In this document: piece by piece, positions 49,484 to 58,100 of the stretch | Position numbering within the stretch: the first letter of the stretch is position 1 | Layout of the letters: each line of letters begins with the position of its first letter | Source: Rhizobium giardinii bv. giardinii H152 | GTDB lineage: Bacteria; Pseudomonadota; Alphaproteobacteria; Rhizobiales; Rhizobiaceae | Assembly (NCBI RefSeq): GCF_000379605.1 | Contig: NZ_KB902746.1 | Span: forward strand, 162,817-226,816 | Length of the DNA stretch: 64,000 nucleotides | Reading direction: 5' to 3' | Position numbers and translations under genes: made by a program | Notes under the pieces: generated by a model | Seen by the model: only the letters and a program-made list of their open reading frames with translations | What the model was told of the DNA's origin: nothing | Databases searched by the model: none

Positions 49484-51283
49484 TTACGACTGCCGGATAA
49501 ACGCCTGGCAGCTTGCTGGACCAAGGCCTGCTTCACGAATATCGCCAGTCGGATATACGCGGTTGCCCGTTGTTGCAGGCAGTGCCACGGCGTGCTGCGA
49601 AAAGTTCGCCCTGAGCTGCAGCACCTTGCTCCCGAACGTCCAGTCGATGAACACGCACCGGTCCGGGGTATCGAGAAGCACAGTACCCGAGTAACCGGTG
49701 GCCTGCGACAGCAGCGGCACGATGGTTCCCCGGCGGATTTCGAGGAGGAATTTGATGAAGTCGCCCCAGGCTATCCCGTCCTCGGTCGCAGCCCCATGCC
49801 AGTCGATTTTGCTGCGGATAAAGGTCTCATGGTCATTCGGATCCCGGAGATCGGCGGCGGACATTCCCTCCGGAAAGCCACCAAAATTCGCCACCTCCTT
49901 TGGGCGATTGTCACGGATAGCCTTGGCGATCGCACCCGCATAGTCGGCGAAGAAGTGGAACGGCTGCAGCGACAGATGATCATCGCCCATAAAAACCAGT
50001 GGTACCTGCGGTGAAAGCAGCAGCATCTCGGTCAGCGCCCTGTAGATGTGTCGATCAACGGTCGCATGGAGCCGGTCCCCACGTGCTCGGTTTCCAACCT
50101 GGTCGTGATTCTGCAAAAAGTGGACGAAGGCCGTCGGCGGCAGGGATTCGGTTGGCGGTGAACTGTCGCCAATGATCGGCTTCCCCGGCTTCAAATAGCC
50201 GTGCGCCATCGCCTGGCGGAGCTTTGCCCAGGTGTCACGCTTGAAGGGTTCGTAGTATCCGCCACTTTCGCCGGTCACAGCCACGTGCAGTGCGTGGTGG
50301 AAATCGTCGTTCCAGTCAGCTTGATAGAGCCGACCCCCGGGCAAATCCGCCATAAGATCCGTGCCGTTGGCCGGGTTCTCCGTGATGAGATGGATATGCC
50401 GGCTGCCGATTTCGCTGCGCATGGCGCAGGCGATCTCCAATAGGATATGCTCGCCGCTGCTGTCTTCAATCTGGTCGATGGCATCGAGCCGGAGGCCATC
50501 CAGGTGAAAGTCGATCAGCCAGTAAATCGCGTTTTCAACAAAATAACGCCGCACCGGCTCTTGTTCATAAGCGATCGCAGGCCCCCACGGAGTATCCCGG
50601 CCCATGCGGAAAAACTGCGGCGCGTACCGGCTCAGATAGTTCCCCTCGGCGCCAAAATGATTGTAGACAACGTCAAGAAACACCATCAGGCCGAGGCCGT
50701 GGGCAGCGTCGATCAACGCCTTCAAGTCATCGGGCGAGCCGTAGGCGGTGTGGGGGGCAAATTGCAGCACGCCATCGTACCCCCACCCGCGCCTACCCGG
50801 AAAATGTGCGATGGGCATGAGCTCTACCGCCGTGAAGCCAAGTTCGGCCAACCGCGGGAGCCGTTCGATCGCAGCGCCGAACGTCCCCTCTGGGGTGAAT
50901 GTCCCGACATGGATTTCGTAGATCACGGCTTCTTCCCAGGGCCTGCCGATCCACTCGACATTCCGCCATTGATAGCTGTTGTCGTTCCTCAGTATGGATG
51001 GACCATCAAGTTGTCCGACTTGTTGACGCGACGCAGGGTCGCCAACGACCGCGCCATCCTCCAGAACAAAGCTATAGACTGATCCATGGGGCGCCCAGAC
51101 GTCGACATGGTGCCAACCATCGCCGGAGTTCGTCATCTGCACGTCGGACCCGTTCAGTCGCAGTCCGACCGACCTTTCCGCCGGTGCCCAAAGCTGGAAG
51201 CGGATGCTGCCGTCCGCGTTCCGTCGCGGACCCCAGCGTTGCGCACGCATGACGGGTGAAGCAAGGCTTGCCGTGTCTCTCAT
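49484..51283 (-). CDS. treZ: Malto-oligosyltrehalose trehalohydrolase
   Basis: 599 residues, GH13. An N-terminal beta domain (about 10-95) is followed by the barrel. GH13 regions: DVVYNHFGAEGNY, DGLRLDAIDQI (nucleophile Asp), LITENP (acid/base Glu) and FLQNHDQVGN. It hydrolyses the terminal trehalose from maltooligosyl-trehalose. ATG 51283 overlaps the upstream SDR stop (ATGA). It follows glgX and the SDR on the same strand. The partner treY, which makes the substrate, is not in the window, so it must lie elsewhere or the pathway is incomplete. Confidence 0.9.
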   Translation of the reverse strand: MRDTASLASPVMRAQRWGPRRNADGSIRFQLWAPAERSVGLRLNGSDVQMTNSGDGWHHVDVWAPHGSVYSFVLEDGAVVGDPASRQQVGQLDGPSILRNDNSYQWRNVEWIGRPWEEAVIYEIHVGTFTPEGTFGAAIERLPRLAELGFTAVELMPIAHFPGRRGWGYDGVLQFAPHTAYGSPDDLKALIDAAHGLGLMVFLDVVYNHFGAEGNYLSRYAPQFFRMGRDTPWGPAIAYEQEPVRRYFVENAIYWLIDFHLDGLRLDAIDQIEDSSGEHILLEIACAMRSEIGSRHIHLITENPANGTDLMADLPGGRLYQADWNDDFHHALHVAVTGESGGYYEPFKRDTWAKLRQAMAHGYLKPGKPIIGDSSPPTESLPPTAFVHFLQNHDQVGNRARGDRLHATVDRHIYRALTEMLLLSPQVPLVFMGDDHLSLQPFHFFADYAGAIAKAIRDNRPKEVANFGGFPEGMSAADLRDPNDHETFIRSKIDWHGAATEDGIAWGDFIKFLLEIRRGTIVPLLSQATGYSGTVLLDTPDRCVFIDWTFGSKVLQLRANFSQHAVALPATTGNRVYPTGDIREAGLGPASCQAFIRQS

Positions 51284-52056
51284 CGCAGCAGCCCCTGCCC
51301 ACCATCCACCCAGATCGGCGAGCCCGTTATGTGCCTGGATTTGTCTGAGGCCAAAAATGCGATGACATCGGCGACGTCCTCGCTTCGCCCAGGCTTTCCT
51401 CCCGTAATCGGGACCTGCCCTTCGGGCCAGATAACCGGGATGGAGGTTTCGTCTTCCTTGCGAAGCGCGGTGTTGCTGTCGATATTGGTGTCGATTTCTC
51501 CGGGGCAAACAGCATTAATGCGGATGTGATGACGCGCCAGCTCCAGGGCGAGTTGCTGGACCATGGCGACCTGCCCTGCCTTTGTTACCGTGTAGGCTGT
51601 CGCGCCGGGTGTTGTGAACGTGCGCGTGCCATTGATTGACGAAACCACGATGATCGACCCCCCGCCGGCTGCTTTGAGATGAGGTACGGTCGTGTGGATG
51701 GTCAAGTATGTCCCGGTCAGATTGACGGCCAGCGTCCTTGCCCACTCCCCAGGGGTCAGGTCGTCGATAGGTGCCCAGACCCCGTTGATGCCGGCATTGG
51801 CAACGACAACGTCCAGTCGTCCAAATCGTTCTATCAGTCTGGCAACAGCGCGCCGCATCTGGTCTTCGGCGGCAATGTCGGCGTCAAGAACCACTGCCTC
51901 GCCGTTCGCCGCTGAAACATCCGCGACCGTCGCCACCAGTTCGTCATGGCTGTAGCCAAGCACGCCGATTCGAAACCCGTCTGCCGCCAGAGCCAGGGCC
52001 GACGCCCGGCCTATCCCTGATCCACTGCCTGTCACCAGCGCCACCCCGTTGTGCAT
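51280..52056 (-). CDS. SDR-family oxidoreductase within the glycogen/trehalose operon
   Basis: 258 residues, a classical SDR: TGSGSGIGRAS (about 9-19), NAGING, and the YTVTKAG tetrad near 157. The C-terminal WVDGGQGLLR is normal. Start ATG 52056 with CGGGAG upstream; the open frame to 52203 has no similarity. It lies 133 bases after glgX and overlaps treZ by 4 bases. An SDR in this operon has no assigned step in glycogen-trehalose conversion; it may act on a released sugar. Confidence 0.9.
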   Translation of the reverse strand: MHNGVALVTGSGSGIGRASALALAADGFRIGVLGYSHDELVATVADVSAANGEAVVLDADIAAEDQMRRAVARLIERFGRLDVVVANAGINGVWAPIDDLTPGEWARTLAVNLTGTYLTIHTTVPHLKAAGGGSIIVVSSINGTRTFTTPGATAYTVTKAGQVAMVQQLALELARHHIRINAVCPGEIDTNIDSNTALRKEDETSIPVIWPEGQVPITGGKPGRSEDVADVIAFLASDKSRHITGSPIWVDGGQGLLR

Positions 52057-52189
52057 CCCTGATCTCCCGTTTTCGATGATGGCCGAAAACGACGCCGGGC
52101 TCGTTTGGTTCCCGCATGCAGAAGCGAGGTCATGCCCAGGGTCATTCGAGCCAACCTGTTCGAACAGTTGCTCGGCGAATTCACCGGGC

Positions 52190-54259
52190 TCAGGCTGGGG
52201 CAAAAAGCACCAGGCTGCGGGGCGGCATCTGAAGGACGTCCTGGTTCTCGAAGGCGGTGTTCGCGTCCCTTGCCGTTGTCAGAGCAAGGGTCCAGGTGCC
52301 AGACGCGGATCGCGGCAATTTGAAGGGTACCGGACCGTCATGGGGATTGAAGATCAACAGCAGCTCAGGCCAGGCTCCCTCCTCTACAACCTTGCAGCAG
52401 AGATGAAGGCCGACCGTCGTGCTCCCCGCGTCAAGCCAGTGCTCGACTGTCTGTTCCCCGCCGCCCGCATTGACCCAGGTAGCGGTAGTGCCGTCTCGCC
52501 AGCTGTCGCGACGAAGCAGCGGCTGTTGCTTGCGCAGGCCAATCAGTTTCTGGACGAACTTTCTTAACTCGTCGGCGCTTTCGCGCTCCGTCTCCCAATG
52601 CAGCCAGCTGATCTCGCTGTCTTGGCAATAGCCGTTGTTGTTACCATTTTGAGTACGACCGAATTCATCGCCGGCAAGCAACATGGGCGTACCTTGCGAA
52701 AAAAGGAGGGTGGCCAGAAAATTGCGCATCTGCTGGCCGCGGGTGTCATTGATTGCCTCGTCTTTGGTCGGCCCTTCGGCGCCGTAATTGAAGCTGCGGT
52801 TATCGCGGTGGCCGTCGGCATTGCCTTCGCCGTTGGCCTCGTTGTGCTGGCTGTTATATGAGACAAGGTCATTGAGTGTGAAGCCATCATGTGCCGTGAT
52901 GAAGTTCACGCTGGACCAGGGGCGTCGTCCGCGCCGATCGTAAATATCGGCCGATCCCATGAATCTCGCGGCGAAATCGGGCGCAGTCCCGTTCTTATCC
53001 TTCCAATAGTCACGGATCGTATCGCGGTATTTGTCGTTCCACTCAGCCCAGCCGGGTGGAAAGCCACCGACCTGGTAGCCGCCTGGGCCGATATCCCAGG
53101 GCTCCCCCACAAGTTTGACATTCGCAAGCAGGGGGTCCTGCGTCACCGCATCGAAGAACCCACCGCGCTGGTCGAACCCCTCCGGTTCTCGACCAAGGAT
53201 GGTCCCGAGGTCGAACCGAAATCCATCGACGTGCATCTCATCGACCCAATAGCGCAGTGAATCCATGATCATTTGCAAAACGCGCGGATGCGAGGTGTTG
53301 ACGGTGTTCCCGGTGCCCGTGTCGTTGATGTAGTAGCGATGATCGTCGGGCCATGTGCGATAGTAGGAGAAATTGTCGATGCCCTTGAAGGACAGGGTGG
53401 GGCCAAGCTCGTTGCCTTCGGCCGTGTGGTTATAGACCACGTCAAGAATGACCTCGATACCGCCGTCATGCAGCGCCCGTACCATGTCGCGAAGGCCGTC
53501 CATACCGCGCGGGCCATAGTAGCGGCTCGCCGGCGCGAAGAACGCGAGGCTGTTGTAGCCCCAGTAGTTGCGCAAACCCTTGTCGATCAGGTGTTGGTCG
53601 TCTGGAAAATAGTGGATGGGCAGGAGTTCGACCGAGGTAATGCCGAGAGACCTCAAATAGTCGACGATCGCCCTTTCCGCGAGCCCCTCGAAAGTGCCGC
53701 GCAGTTTTTCCGGAACGGCCGGGTGAAGCTGGGTGAAACCTTTCACATGGGCTTCGTAAAAGATGGTCCGGGACCACGGTATTGCGGGAGGGCGGTCTGA
53801 CTTCCAGTCATAGCTGTTCGGTTCGACGATGCGGCACTTCGGCATGCTGGAGGCGCTATCGCTTTGATCAAACGATAAGTCCTTGTCCTGGCTTGCGAGG
53901 TCATAGCCGAAATGAACTTTCGACCATGCGATGTCACCGGCCAATTCGCGGGCGTAGGGGTCGATCAGAAGCTTGTTGGGGTTGAAGCGATGGCCGGCGG
54001 ATGGATCGTAGGGGCCATGCACGCGGTAGCCATAGAGGGCGCCGGGCTTCAAACCGGGCACATAACCGTGCCAGACTTCGTTGGTGTATTCCGGCAGTTC
54101 GAGCCGGGCTGTTTCGTTTGCTCCGGTTTCGTCGAAAAGGCAAAGTTCCACCCTTTCGGCGTGGGCGGAAAACAGGGCGAAGTTGACGCCGTCGGTGTCG
54201 GGAATGGCGCCCAATTGCTGCCAGCGTCCCGGTTCGATTGCAATCGCGCCAGATCTCAT
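52190..54259 (-). CDS. glgX: Glycogen debranching enzyme
   Basis: 689 residues, GH13 isoamylase type. N-terminal CBM48 (DGVNFALFSAHAERVEL), then the barrel with DVVYNHTAEGNE, DGFRFDLGTILG (nucleophile), LVGEPWDIG (acid/base) and TAHDGFTLNDLV. Also GDEFGRTQNGNNN, typical of GlgX. It removes short alpha-1,6 branches from glycogen. ATG 54259 is preferred (GGAACGGA close upstream); a GTG 13 codons earlier has AGGTGA with no spacing. First gene of glgX-SDR-treZ, and originally divergent from glgA, which survives only as a scar. Confidence 0.93.
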   Translation of the reverse strand: MRSGAIAIEPGRWQQLGAIPDTDGVNFALFSAHAERVELCLFDETGANETARLELPEYTNEVWHGYVPGLKPGALYGYRVHGPYDPSAGHRFNPNKLLIDPYARELAGDIAWSKVHFGYDLASQDKDLSFDQSDSASSMPKCRIVEPNSYDWKSDRPPAIPWSRTIFYEAHVKGFTQLHPAVPEKLRGTFEGLAERAIVDYLRSLGITSVELLPIHYFPDDQHLIDKGLRNYWGYNSLAFFAPASRYYGPRGMDGLRDMVRALHDGGIEVILDVVYNHTAEGNELGPTLSFKGIDNFSYYRTWPDDHRYYINDTGTGNTVNTSHPRVLQMIMDSLRYWVDEMHVDGFRFDLGTILGREPEGFDQRGGFFDAVTQDPLLANVKLVGEPWDIGPGGYQVGGFPPGWAEWNDKYRDTIRDYWKDKNGTAPDFAARFMGSADIYDRRGRRPWSSVNFITAHDGFTLNDLVSYNSQHNEANGEGNADGHRDNRSFNYGAEGPTKDEAINDTRGQQMRNFLATLLFSQGTPMLLAGDEFGRTQNGNNNGYCQDSEISWLHWETERESADELRKFVQKLIGLRKQQPLLRRDSWRDGTTATWVNAGGGEQTVEHWLDAGSTTVGLHLCCKVVEEGAWPELLLIFNPHDGPVPFKLPRSASGTWTLALTTARDANTAFENQDVLQMPPRSLVLFAPA

Positions 54260-54379
54260 GAATCCGTTCCGCTGTCCGTCGAGGATTTGACGCGGCACCT
54301 CACCTCAAGCGCTGCCGCCAAGAAGGTCTCCCGGGCCACATCGGGCAGTGACATCGCCGAACGCCCTGCCGCCAGCGCG

Positions 54380-54571
54380 TCATGGACGCCCATCGGCCAA
54401 GCTCCTGCCGTTGATGGAAGCGGGTACTGCTATTTCCTGACGGGTCGTTTTCGGCAAGGCAAGGTCGACCACTTGCGGCACCATGACTTGTGGTTCCGGG
54501 CGGTTCTTGCGTTGCCGGCGCCAAAACATTGACCTCTTCCAATCGGAGAGGCGCTTCATTGGACGTTTCAT
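54380..54571 (-). CDS. Possible small basic protein, 63 residues
   Basis: Minus-strand frame MKRPMKRLSDWKRSMFWRRQ, basic and Trp/Arg-rich, with GGAGA about 7 bases upstream. There is no signal peptide and no recognised family. It lies in the eroded region between glgX and the glgA remnant. Could be chance; included with low confidence. Confidence 0.28.
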   Translation of the reverse strand: MKRPMKRLSDWKRSMFWRRQRKNRPEPQVMVPQVVDLALPKTTRQEIAVPASINGRSLADGRP

Positions 54572-54906
54572 CAGCATTCTCCGTGTCCGATGCGGTCAGT
54601 TGCTTGCCAAACAGCTGCCTCCGCTTGGTGTTCTCATCGCCCTGCAACCCAAACCCATCGGTATTTGTTCCAAGCAAACGCAAGCTGGGGAAACTTCGCC
54701 ATGTGAGACGCGGTCCTTATCAATTCGTCCGCGAGGTATGTGAACACCGAGCTTCCTAGCGCGAGACCGACTGAGAGGAGGCTCGCCTTCGTCGCATTTG
54801 CATGGCCGGAAATTGACGACCGCTGACGGAACACGAGGCGGCACGAGCGGGTTGCATGGAACCGCGAGCAAATTCGCAAAGCCTCGGCTCGAATAGGAAC
54901 ATCCTC

Positions 54907-55360
54907 ATGGACATTCTCGCCGTCTCGGCTGAACTATCAACGGCCAGGGCGACGCCCCTATCGAAGATCAGTTTCGGGAGGCGGCCAGACGTTATCCGGA
55001 GCATGTCGCCGTGAAAATCGGTTACGAGGAACGCATAGCACACCTGCTTCACGGTGGTGCGGACGCGATGCTTGTGCCGTCGGGGTCCGGCGGGCTCTCA
55101 GAAACAGTGATCGATGCAAACGACGCCGCCTTGCATGCTCGGGCAGCAACGGGAATTCAGTTCTCGCCAATCGACGCCGATGGCCTGCGACAGCCTTCCG
55201 GCGCGCTTTCACGCTGTTTCGCCACCATCATGCCTTTGACCAACTGCGGCGGCAGGCAGTGAAGGCAGACTGCCCCTGGCAACGCAGCGCGCAACAGTAT
55301 GCGGAACTCTACGACAGGCTGTCATCCGGCGGTGCCGGCGACAGCCGGTTATCCGGCTGA
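54907..55360 (+). pseudogene. glgA: Glycogen synthase remnant with large internal deletions
   Basis: The start ATGGACATT... encodes MDILAVSAEL, the N-terminus of GlgA. Almost at once the sequence jumps, in another frame, to a C-terminal block (GQGDAPIEDQFREAARRYPE, IGYEERIAHLLHGGADAMLVPS). The FEPCGL catalytic segment that should follow is deleted (VPS joins GGLSETVIDAND). After SPIDADGL a frameshift leads to KADCPWQRSAQQYAELYDRL and the stop at 55358-55360. About three-quarters of the gene is lost. Clear evidence that a divergent glgA once faced glgX. Confidence 0.85.
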
Positions 55361-55588
55361 CTGGCTTCCGTCGCGCATTCGTTGATCAAATGCCATAGCC
55401 GGACCCTCCTTTTGCGAATCCGGCATGCGATAACCCCACTGCATTACTGCGTACCGGATAGCCCCCTGCTGCGCACTTTCGTTGTCTTCAAAACGTTCCG
55501 CAAGAACGTGGCTTCGATCGGCGAATTCGACCAGGACGGTTTTGCTGCGGTAATCATAGTAAACGTGAAGTTGCTGAACGTCGTTCAT
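55349..55588 (-). CDS. Small hypothetical protein, 79 residues
   Basis: Starts MNDVQQLHVYYDYRSKTVLV, a beta-rich segment, then SAQQGAIRYAVMQWGYRM and a polar tail. GAGG lies about 8 bases before ATG 55588. An exact GGAAC-N16-CGTT stress promoter lies at 55621-55645. The 3' end overlaps the glgA scar by 12 bases, showing the gene tolerates or arose with the rearrangement. Family not recognised. Confidence 0.6.
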   Translation of the reverse strand: MNDVQQLHVYYDYRSKTVLVEFADRSHVLAERFEDNESAQQGAIRYAVMQWGYRMPDSQKEGPAMAFDQRMRDGSQSAG

Positions 55589-55620
55589 TCGGATAGCCTC
55601 GCGGTGTGGCTTTTTGGAAA

Positions 55621-55645
55621 AACGCGTTGCAATTTCCTGGGTTCC
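55621..55645 (-). promoter_or_regulatory. Candidate EcfG (RpoE2)-type general-stress promoter
   Basis: On the minus strand: GGAAC (55641-55645), 16-base spacer, CGTT (55621-55624). Exact consensus, 32 bases before the small gene's ATG. Confidence 0.7.
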
Positions 55646-55756
55646 CATACCCTTTGTGAAATTTATTGCTGCGGGTTGCCCGACTGCTGGGCTCTGTCGG
55701 TGGCTGCCACCGTGGTATGCATGGAAACAGGTGCTTCCCTATTTTACCGGTTAGCG

Positions 55757-55931
55757 ATCAGATTGTCGACGGCGCCGGATCGGCAGGCGTCGAGCATAGC
55801 ACGAGCGCACCGAAATCTTCCTTGGCGAGCTAGCGCAGAATGCGGCGCTTTATCTTGCGAGGCGACTTCAGCAGGCCCGGCGCAAATTTGGTCTTGTCAG
55901 GCGTAGCGATCGGACCGATTTTGGCATGCAC
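55757..55931 (-). pseudogene. acs: C-terminal scrap of acetyl-CoA synthetase
   Basis: The minus-strand frame reads [17 protein letters not shown] then KRRILR, matching the Acs C-terminal block [34 protein letters not shown]. A stop replaces the next lysine, and EDFGAL and DPA of the Acs tail continue after it. The PKTRSGKIM acetylation-site stretch is corrupted. Only about 50 of 650 residues remain. Confidence 0.7.
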
Positions 55932-56389
55932 AGCTTTCAGCACTTCCGGGGGAAGCGTATCCCAACCTTCGTGACCCATCGGCGACACGTTCGCAATATA
56001 TACCCTGGTCCTTGTTTGCATGTGGGTGGTCGACGACCGCAGCTTCCCACTAGGGATACCCCGTTCCAGGATGTGGCTAGGAACGTTGTACGGCGCACGG
56101 TCGACCGGTGAACCGGCCAGCATGCCGGAGCGGGTCAGTTGCTATCGATTTCTGGGATTGGCGCTCCGCGACCGCCCTGGCCGTCTCGGTGAGAGTGCTC
56201 AAGCCCGGCGAGTGGATCGTGGCGCCTAATCTTGTCTATGCCTGATCAGAACGGAACCACTTACTCACGGTCTCGAGTGACGTCGAAAATCCGTGCAAGC
56301 GGTCGCCGCGAATATGGCTCGGCAATCGTCTGTCAGTCAAACTTGCAGCCCGTTCCATCGGCGCCAGGATCGGACGAGCGCCGTGACGT
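55932..56389. other. Intergenic region, about 460 bp, eroded
   Basis: A short plus-strand frame ending SVRVLKPGEWIVAPNLVYA at about 56245 looks protein-like but has neither start nor family. No complete gene seen. Confidence 0.35.
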
Positions 56390-57028
56390 CTACCAGCGGG
56401 CAACGCGGCGGCCGCAGATCGCGCCGAGCGCCACCAGGCCGGCAATCGCGATTGAATACCAAGTTGCGACGAACAGTGGTGAATCGTCGGTGCAATGGGC
56501 CGCATAGAAGGTTGCGGCGATGCCGCCGGCAAGCAGGCCAGCGACGGCGCCGGCAAGGCGGGGGCGCGTCGGCGCGCCGTGACGGAGTGCCGCCAGAAAC
56601 ACGGCCAGCGCGCCGAGGCCGATCAGTGGTATGAAGGTCAGGCAGACATATACGTTGCTGCCCCACCAGACCGTAACCAGCTGATCAGAAGGCACCGCGA
56701 ACAATTCGGCCGCCACCGCAGTGCCGAGAAGAATCGGCATCAGAACGAGCCAATACGCGACGTGTCTGACATCGGAACCGGGACGCGACAACACCCGCAG
56801 GAGCGCAAAGGCGACGACGACGAGCGCGAGCGTGACGATGAATTTGAACAGGAACCGGGGCGTGTGAGCGGCTACGGTGAAGTCGGGGCGCGGCCCGATC
56901 AGGATGAAGAAGGCGCCTGCCGCAATGATTGTCGCTGCGACGATCGCAATCCACCATGAATAGCCAAGCGGCATTGCCTGCTTTGCTGCATCTGCCCTCA
57001 GGGCATTGATGAGGTCGTTGGTCTGCAT
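56390..57028 (-). CDS. nrsF: NrsF-type anti-sigma factor (DUF1109), integral membrane
   Basis: 212 residues. After a cytoplasmic N-terminus (MQTNDLINALRADAA) there are six membrane helices, the NrsF/OsrA layout. These proteins hold an ECF sigma factor at the inner membrane and release it on metal or redox stress through membrane-embedded cysteines; Cys residues are visible in helices near YVCLTF and AAHCTDD. Start ATG 57028, one base after the sigma stop. Co-transcribed with the ECF sigma gene and divergent from the bufferin operon. Confidence 0.9.
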   Translation of the reverse strand: MQTNDLINALRADAAKQAMPLGYSWWIAIVAATIIAAGAFFILIGPRPDFTVAAHTPRFLFKFIVTLALVVVAFALLRVLSRPGSDVRHVAYWLVLMPILLGTAVAAELFAVPSDQLVTVWWGSNVYVCLTFIPLIGLGALAVFLAALRHGAPTRPRLAGAVAGLLAGGIAATFYAAHCTDDSPLFVATWYSIAIAGLVALGAICGRRVARW

Positions 57029-57029
57029 T

Positions 57030-57563
57030 TCAGCTCCGTCCAAACTTCTTTGCGATCGATCGCAAACCCCGGTGCAGGGCAACTCGTACTGCCGTCTCCG
57101 TCATGCCGAACTTGGCGGCCGTCTCGCCGATCGAACGCCCCTCGATCGAAATCGCGGCAACGACAGAACGCTGGCCGGCCGTCAGCCCGTCCAGCACGCG
57201 ACCAATCTCGCGGTCGCTCACCGTCTCGGCCTCCGGCTGAGCGACCGTCTCGGCGATTTCGCCGATCTCGACCTCCACGTGGCGGCCGCGCTTGCGAAAC
57301 GCGTCGATCAGTTTGAAGCGCGCAATCGCATAAACCCAGGGCGAGACAGGCGCGTCGGTCTTCCATGTATGACGCTTCATATGAAGTGCCAGAAGCGTTT
57401 CCTGCACGATGTCCTCGGGATCGACGCCGCCCTGTATCTTGCGACGCGCGAAGCCGCGCACAATGGCGGCGGTGCGTCCCAGAAATTCGGCATAGGCCCT
57501 TTCGTCCCCTGCGATCGCAGCGCGCAGCAACGTGGCAAGTTCATTTTCGGCGTCGCCGTTCAA
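57030..57563 (-). CDS. ECF-family RNA polymerase sigma factor (SigF-like)
   Basis: 177 residues. Region 2 (DPEDIVQETLLALHMKRHTW; SPWVYAIARFKLIDAFRKRGR) and region 4 (LTAGQRSVVAAISIEGRSI; MTETAVRVALHRGLRSI) are complete. The start is TTG 57563, which has GGAGAG 7 bases upstream; the longer frame has no similarity. It is followed by its anti-sigma NrsF. A GTAACA-N16-CGTA motif lies just upstream, and GTAACA-N16-CGAA lies before bufA, both close to the Caulobacter SigF consensus GTAACC-N16-CGAA. Copper or oxidative stress is the likely trigger. Confidence 0.92.
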   Translation of the reverse strand: MNGDAENELATLLRAAIAGDERAYAEFLGRTAAIVRGFARRKIQGGVDPEDIVQETLLALHMKRHTWKTDAPVSPWVYAIARFKLIDAFRKRGRHVEVEIGEIAETVAQPEAETVSDREIGRVLDGLTAGQRSVVAAISIEGRSIGETAAKFGMTETAVRVALHRGLRSIAKKFGRS

Positions 57564-57578
57564 CCCTTGTCTCTCCAA

Positions 57579-57604
57579 TACGCGCGTACAGGCCGCTTTG
57601 TTAC
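57579..57604 (-). promoter_or_regulatory. Candidate SigF-type promoter of the sigma-nrsF operon
   Basis: On the minus strand: GTAACA (57599-57604), 16-base spacer, CGTA (57579-57582). It would give a very short leader that still contains the GGAGAG ribosome site, and implies autoregulation. Confidence 0.6.
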
Positions 57605-57670
57605 GCGCCGCGCGAAATATTGTCCAACACCGCCGCATTGTCGATCACGAACTCGTGTTCGTAGCCGTGC

Positions 57671-57696
57671 GTAACAGAAGGCCTCACCGGATCGAA
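57671..57696 (+). promoter_or_regulatory. Candidate SigF-type promoter of the bufferin operon
   Basis: GTAACA (57671-57676), 16-base spacer, CGAA (57693-57696), 55 bases before the bufA ATG. One base from GTAACC-N16-CGAA. Confidence 0.7.
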
Positions 57697-57751
57697 AGGA
57701 AGGTTACGCGGCCGATGACCGGACCGCGGAAGTTCCAAGAGGAGATCATCC

Positions 57752-58039
57752 ATGAACCGTTCGACGCTCACCCTTACCCTCGCCGGCTCGCTCGCCGCCG
57801 CTCTTGCGTCGGTTGCGTTCGCCGCACCGTTGCCGGCTGAGAAAATGGTCGGCAACGAGAAGTGCTATGGCATCGCGCTCAAGGGTCAGAACGACTGCGC
57901 CGCCGGCGCCGGCACGACCTGCGCCGGTACCTCCACAATGGACTACCAGGGCAATGCCTGGAAGGCCGTGCCGGCCGGTACCTGCACCAGCATGAATGTC
58001 GATGGTCATATGGGCAAGCTCGAGCCGATCAAGGGCTAA
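57752..58039 (+). CDS. bufA: Bufferin precursor peptide (BufA1, DUF2282)
   Basis: 95 residues. A signal peptide (TLTLAGSLAAALASVAFA) precedes a core with four cysteines in the family pattern: EKCYG (38), NDCA (49), TTCAGTS (57) and GTCTSM (78). Bufferins are ribosomally made peptides whose cysteines are modified by an MNIO enzyme; the product is exported and sequesters copper. AGAGGAGATC gives a good ribosome site before ATG 57752. First gene of bufA-bufB-bufC-doxX, preceded by an ECF-type promoter. Confidence 0.92.
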   Translation: MNRSTLTLTLAGSLAAALASVAFAAPLPAEKMVGNEKCYGIALKGQNDCAAGAGTTCAGTSTMDYQGNAWKAVPAGTCTSMNVDGHMGKLEPIKG

Positions 58040-58100
58040 TCGTCAGGCGGTGGCCCGGCTGCCCGGGCCTCCGCCACTGTGCAAATCGGGAGGAACCGCC

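Noticed and set aside
54634..54879. Minus-strand frame with a hydrophobic segment (SLLSVGLALGSSVFTYLA)
   Set aside because: No start codon near the hydrophobic part and no ribosome site; probably debris of the glgA/glgX divergent region.
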